Below, piece by piece: positions 61,602 through 64,000 of a stretch of 64,000 nt of DNA. The notes beneath the pieces were generated by a model, which saw nothing but the letters and a program-made list of their open reading frames with translations, ran no database searches and was not told the origin of the DNA. The position numbers and the translations under genes are program-made. The first letter of the stretch is position 1, and each line of letters opens with the position of its first letter. Location of the stretch: positions 16,986,909-17,050,908 of the forward strand of contig NC_031502.1 in NCBI RefSeq assembly GCF_000237925.1. Direction: 5' to 3'. The stretch is from Schistosoma mansoni (taxonomy: Eukaryota; Platyhelminthes; Trematoda; Strigeidida; Schistosomatidae).

Positions 61602-61705
61602 TTTCACATGCCGTTTCCTATTGGTCAATATTTACGGTCGTCCTAACTACAACTTTCACATGTCATTTCCGATTAGTTAATATTCACGGTCGTCGTAACT
61701 GTGTA
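61602..61705 (+). repeat. Two-copy tandem repeat, 52-bp unit
   Basis: Units 61602-61653 and 61654-61705 both start TTTCACATG, then CATTTCC or CGTTTCC, AATATT and ACGGTCGTC, with about eight differences. It lies in the presumed 3' LTR of the gypsy-type fossil and resembles the short tandem units often found in the U3 region of LTRs. Confidence 0.7.
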
Positions 61706-61859
61706 AATATGCATTGTCTGTAAATTATATTCATTCTTCTTCTGACCTCATAAACAATTCTCATTTAACGGTTGTGTTCTGATGTATTGGAGATTGGAGA
61801 ACAGTACTGAGGTCTTACTGAGATATCTGGAGTTGGTCAATCGGTAGAATTTCGAGTAG

Positions 61860-62040
61860 CCGCATGGCATTTCACAATAACGTAGCACGACGAACCCACT
61901 CGTGATCAGATGCGGATGAGTGGCCAAGCGTCTTCAGCTAGACATGTTCAATAAAACTAATGGGGTTGGCATGGAATATCGAAGACTTGCACAATTATTT
62001 ATTTTGGGGATTCATTTACCGCTACGTATGTATGCGCTAC
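61860..62040 (+). repeat. Dispersed repeat family 2, copy 2
   Basis: Contains CCCACTCGTGATCAGATGCG, GAGTGGCCAAGCGTCTTCAG, AAAACTAATGGGGTTGGCAT and TTTTGGGGATTCATTTACCG. The segment GATGCGGATGAGTGG resembles a tRNA-Ser A box, but I see no matching B box, so a SINE origin is only a possibility. Confidence 0.6.
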
Positions 62041-62349
62041 GCAGCTAGTCAAAATGTGTGGATATTCAACTAACAGGTTTCAGCTGGTTGTGTGCCAGGT
62101 AAAACTAATAAGATCAGCATCATTGTAGGAGACCTACAAAGCTTTTTACTTTGTGCATTCACTTACCATCAGAATGTCAATGAAGACGCCACAGGTATTG
62201 TAGTTTGACAACACTAACTAGCAACACCTATGATTGAATCATACCCACCCAATGAAATCGAAAGTCAGAAGCGAGGAGGTTTGAAGATATGTTTGATAGA
62301 TTATCAATATATCGAGAAGTGATTTATCTAAACTGGCTAGCTATCGAGG

Positions 62350-62515
62350 AAGTTGAGCACGGCGTTCCCACTCGTGATCTGGTGCGGCTGCATGACCGAG
62401 AGCCTTCAGCTAGGTGGGTCCATTAAAACTAATGTGGTCAGCATCTAATGTCGAACACTTACAGAGCTATTGGTTTTGGGAATTTATTCACCGCTGCATC
62501 AACACCCAACTACCT
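62350..62515 (+). repeat. Dispersed repeat family 2, copy 3
   Basis: Contains CCCACTCGTGATCTGGTGCG, GCCTTCAGCTAGG, TAAAACTAATGTGGTCAGCA and TTTTGGGAATTTATTCACCG. It is the closest relative of the copy at 61860 and in the same orientation. Confidence 0.6.
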
Positions 62516-64000
62516 GTTTAATACCTACGTGTGTCATAGTCGATTGAATAAACTAAAGTTACTAGAGGTGAAAATCTTTAGCAAGCTAATATGAGGCTAG
62601 AAAGGCGTTAAGCTGAGTCGTGCTAGCTCGTTCCGATTAAATTAAATGTCTGAAGTACCAAAGAAATGTAAATTCTTGTCCTGAAACCCTGTCGGATCAT
62701 TCTGTTAAACATGTTTGAAATAACATTGGATAAACCAGGAGAAAATCACTCACAGATCAGGACAGCATTATCTGCATTTTGCTTCTACTGATCGTGGGCG
62801 GCAGTAAACCTCCCTATTACATAACAAATTATAACCGTAATTGAACATACGTAGTATTGGAAATTGAAACCGCCAATATAGATTGTAACCGATTGGGCTA
62901 TACTTCTTGTGTAACGTCAGCAATACGGTAAAATAGAAGCGACCTTTGATTTAAAACTATTGATGGATTAATTGTTTTGATCAATACCTTGTATTCTGTG
63001 TAGTTGCAGTTAGTTAGAAGCTGATCAAGCTGAGGATTTATACACTTTTCATTGGGAGATTTAATATAACGGCGATTCCAACCAACCGATCGGCTTACAC
63101 ACTACACTGGTTTCAATACCCAGTTTATCTTAATTTGGGGCTTATTTTATTGGTGATTATTGTCGGCTTCCTACTAAATATACGTACATTTTGTGCTATT
63201 GCTCGGTCGTCGACTCGCCTTTTCTCATGTTCTCATTTTCTGTCCTCCTTACGCTACTGTTCAGAGTGGCTCAAGTGAGTAGGAGAGAATTTACTAATGC
63301 TCACCTAGTACACAAAGTACTATCTGGCTGAATGTGAACCTCCATAGGGGACATTCAGTCGTACTCTACACCAATATGTGAGTGATGTACTTCACACTTT
63401 TTAAAAAGTCAGTCAGTTATTTCCGACAAAGCACCGGGTGCAGACAGTTTGGCTATAGAAGGAAACACGATTCATCGTAGTCTAAAAGTTTTGTGTGTTA
63501 CTAGGACGTACTGCGATCCCACTTACGTGTAGAATAAACCATCGAGTTTGAGGTCCTTCTAATAGATCATTTTTACTAAATACAAATATATAGTTAAATG
63601 ACGTTGCGATTTTCGAGTCTGATCTATGTAACCCCTTCTTGCTTAATATTGCGGTATCTACTAAGAAATAAATGACTAAGCTACAATACAAAAACCTTCA
63701 AATCAAGTAGCCATCAACCAGTATATTCGTATTAATATGGTTGCTCTTTAGATGTTCTTCCCACTTACCATAATTAAGTGAATCATTGTTTCCTCCAGTA
63801 TGCCATTTGCTAATTAGTGTTTTTTGGGAACATAGTGCAGACACACACTATTTTAAGTCTTTGTTTAGTGACTCGTTAAAGCCCACTAATCCACTCCATA
63901 GTTTATTTAGGCCTGGTTGATTGCTCCTACAGGATAAGTAACCGTGCTAAAATAAAAGCCAGGAAGATAACGCGATTTAAGAAAAGCGAATCCTAATCCC
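62516..64000. other. Unassigned region to the window end
   Basis: No gene is recognised apart from a tiny RT-like fragment near 63419-63460. The minus-strand open frame 63482-63691 has no known domain. Confidence 0.45.
63419..63460 (+). mobile_element. Tiny LINE reverse-transcriptase-like remnant
   Basis: Fourteen codons read ISDKAPGADSLAIE, resembling the LKxxKAPGxDxIPxE start of LINE reverse transcriptases. The flanks are too decayed to extend it. It may be chance. Confidence 0.3.

Larger units (their letters stand above)
59280..61860 (+). mobile_element. Gypsy-type LTR retroelement fossil, broken
   Basis: Near 60.83-61.04 kb are residues of the late integrase region (RFLVVYWTTTHNLLPN, KSPAEMF). 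Near 61.07-61.49 kb is the post-integrase tail typical of gypsy Pol (VGAKLYTQDYR, a W-x-x-G segment, YHNQLRPRGAK, then an RRWSDRKRRQPK ending). The part from about 59.28 kb is GC-richer and probably belongs to the 5' portion or LTR. The part after 61.5 kb probably includes the 3' LTR, with two copies of a 52-bp tandem unit. The element is clearly broken, with several breaks and most of gag, protease and RT unrecognisable. Ends are uncertain. It appears moderately old. Confidence 0.65.

Overview
The window is AT-rich, intron-rich eukaryotic DNA and looks like a schistosomatid trematode (blood fluke). The grounds are retroelements of the schistosome SR2 (RTE), SR1/Perere (CR1) and Penelope types, very short 5' introns beside introns of many kilobases, and dispersed repeats of schistosome character. 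The species cannot be told from the sequence. Five runs of N (1279-1706, 4128-4327, 10264-10463, 15496-15695, 47721-48044) are assembly gaps.

Three host genes are supported. (1) The 3' part of listerin (LTN1), the E3 ubiquitin ligase of ribosome quality control, lies on + with exons 2078-2518, about 2940-4127 (running into a gap) and 4739-4996 (RING). (2) An unrecognised Asn/Ser-rich, probably disordered protein lies on + with exons 11337-13287 and 42004-42821. The two exons match in splice phase across an apparent 28.7 kb intron and give 922 residues. (3) PPIL4, a cyclophilin-RRM protein of the spliceosome, lies on - with exons 52383-52000, 51960-51790 and 49427-48672 and reads as a complete 436-residue protein with a 39-bp first intron. 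Genes 2 and 3 converge on a repeat-rich block at 45.3-48.4 kb. A weak candidate, an ORF at 24287-24649 with a CUB-like pattern, lies in the giant intron.

The rest is mostly repeats. About 2.9 kb is present twice in direct orientation (9221-11077, holding a gap, and 18640-21544). The copies look identical by eye, so this is either a very recent duplication or an assembly artefact. Two solo-LTR-like fossils (8451-8800 and 18132-18495) are in opposite orientation, and one interrupts an older dispersed repeat. An inverted repeat flanks the gap at 15.5 kb. PPIL4 intron 2 carries a 1377-bp RTE insertion bounded by perfect 14-bp direct repeats; it keeps its 5' end and lacks its 3' end. A decayed CR1 LINE occupies 52.6-55.8 kb, directly upstream of PPIL4. 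A broken gypsy-type fossil fills about 59.3-61.9 kb, and the tail of another sits at 1080-1278 beside the first gap.

The genes show no operon-like or pathway linkage beyond LTN1 and PPIL4 both being general RNA or protein quality-control and processing factors. No RNA gene, CRISPR array or bacterial-type signal was seen.
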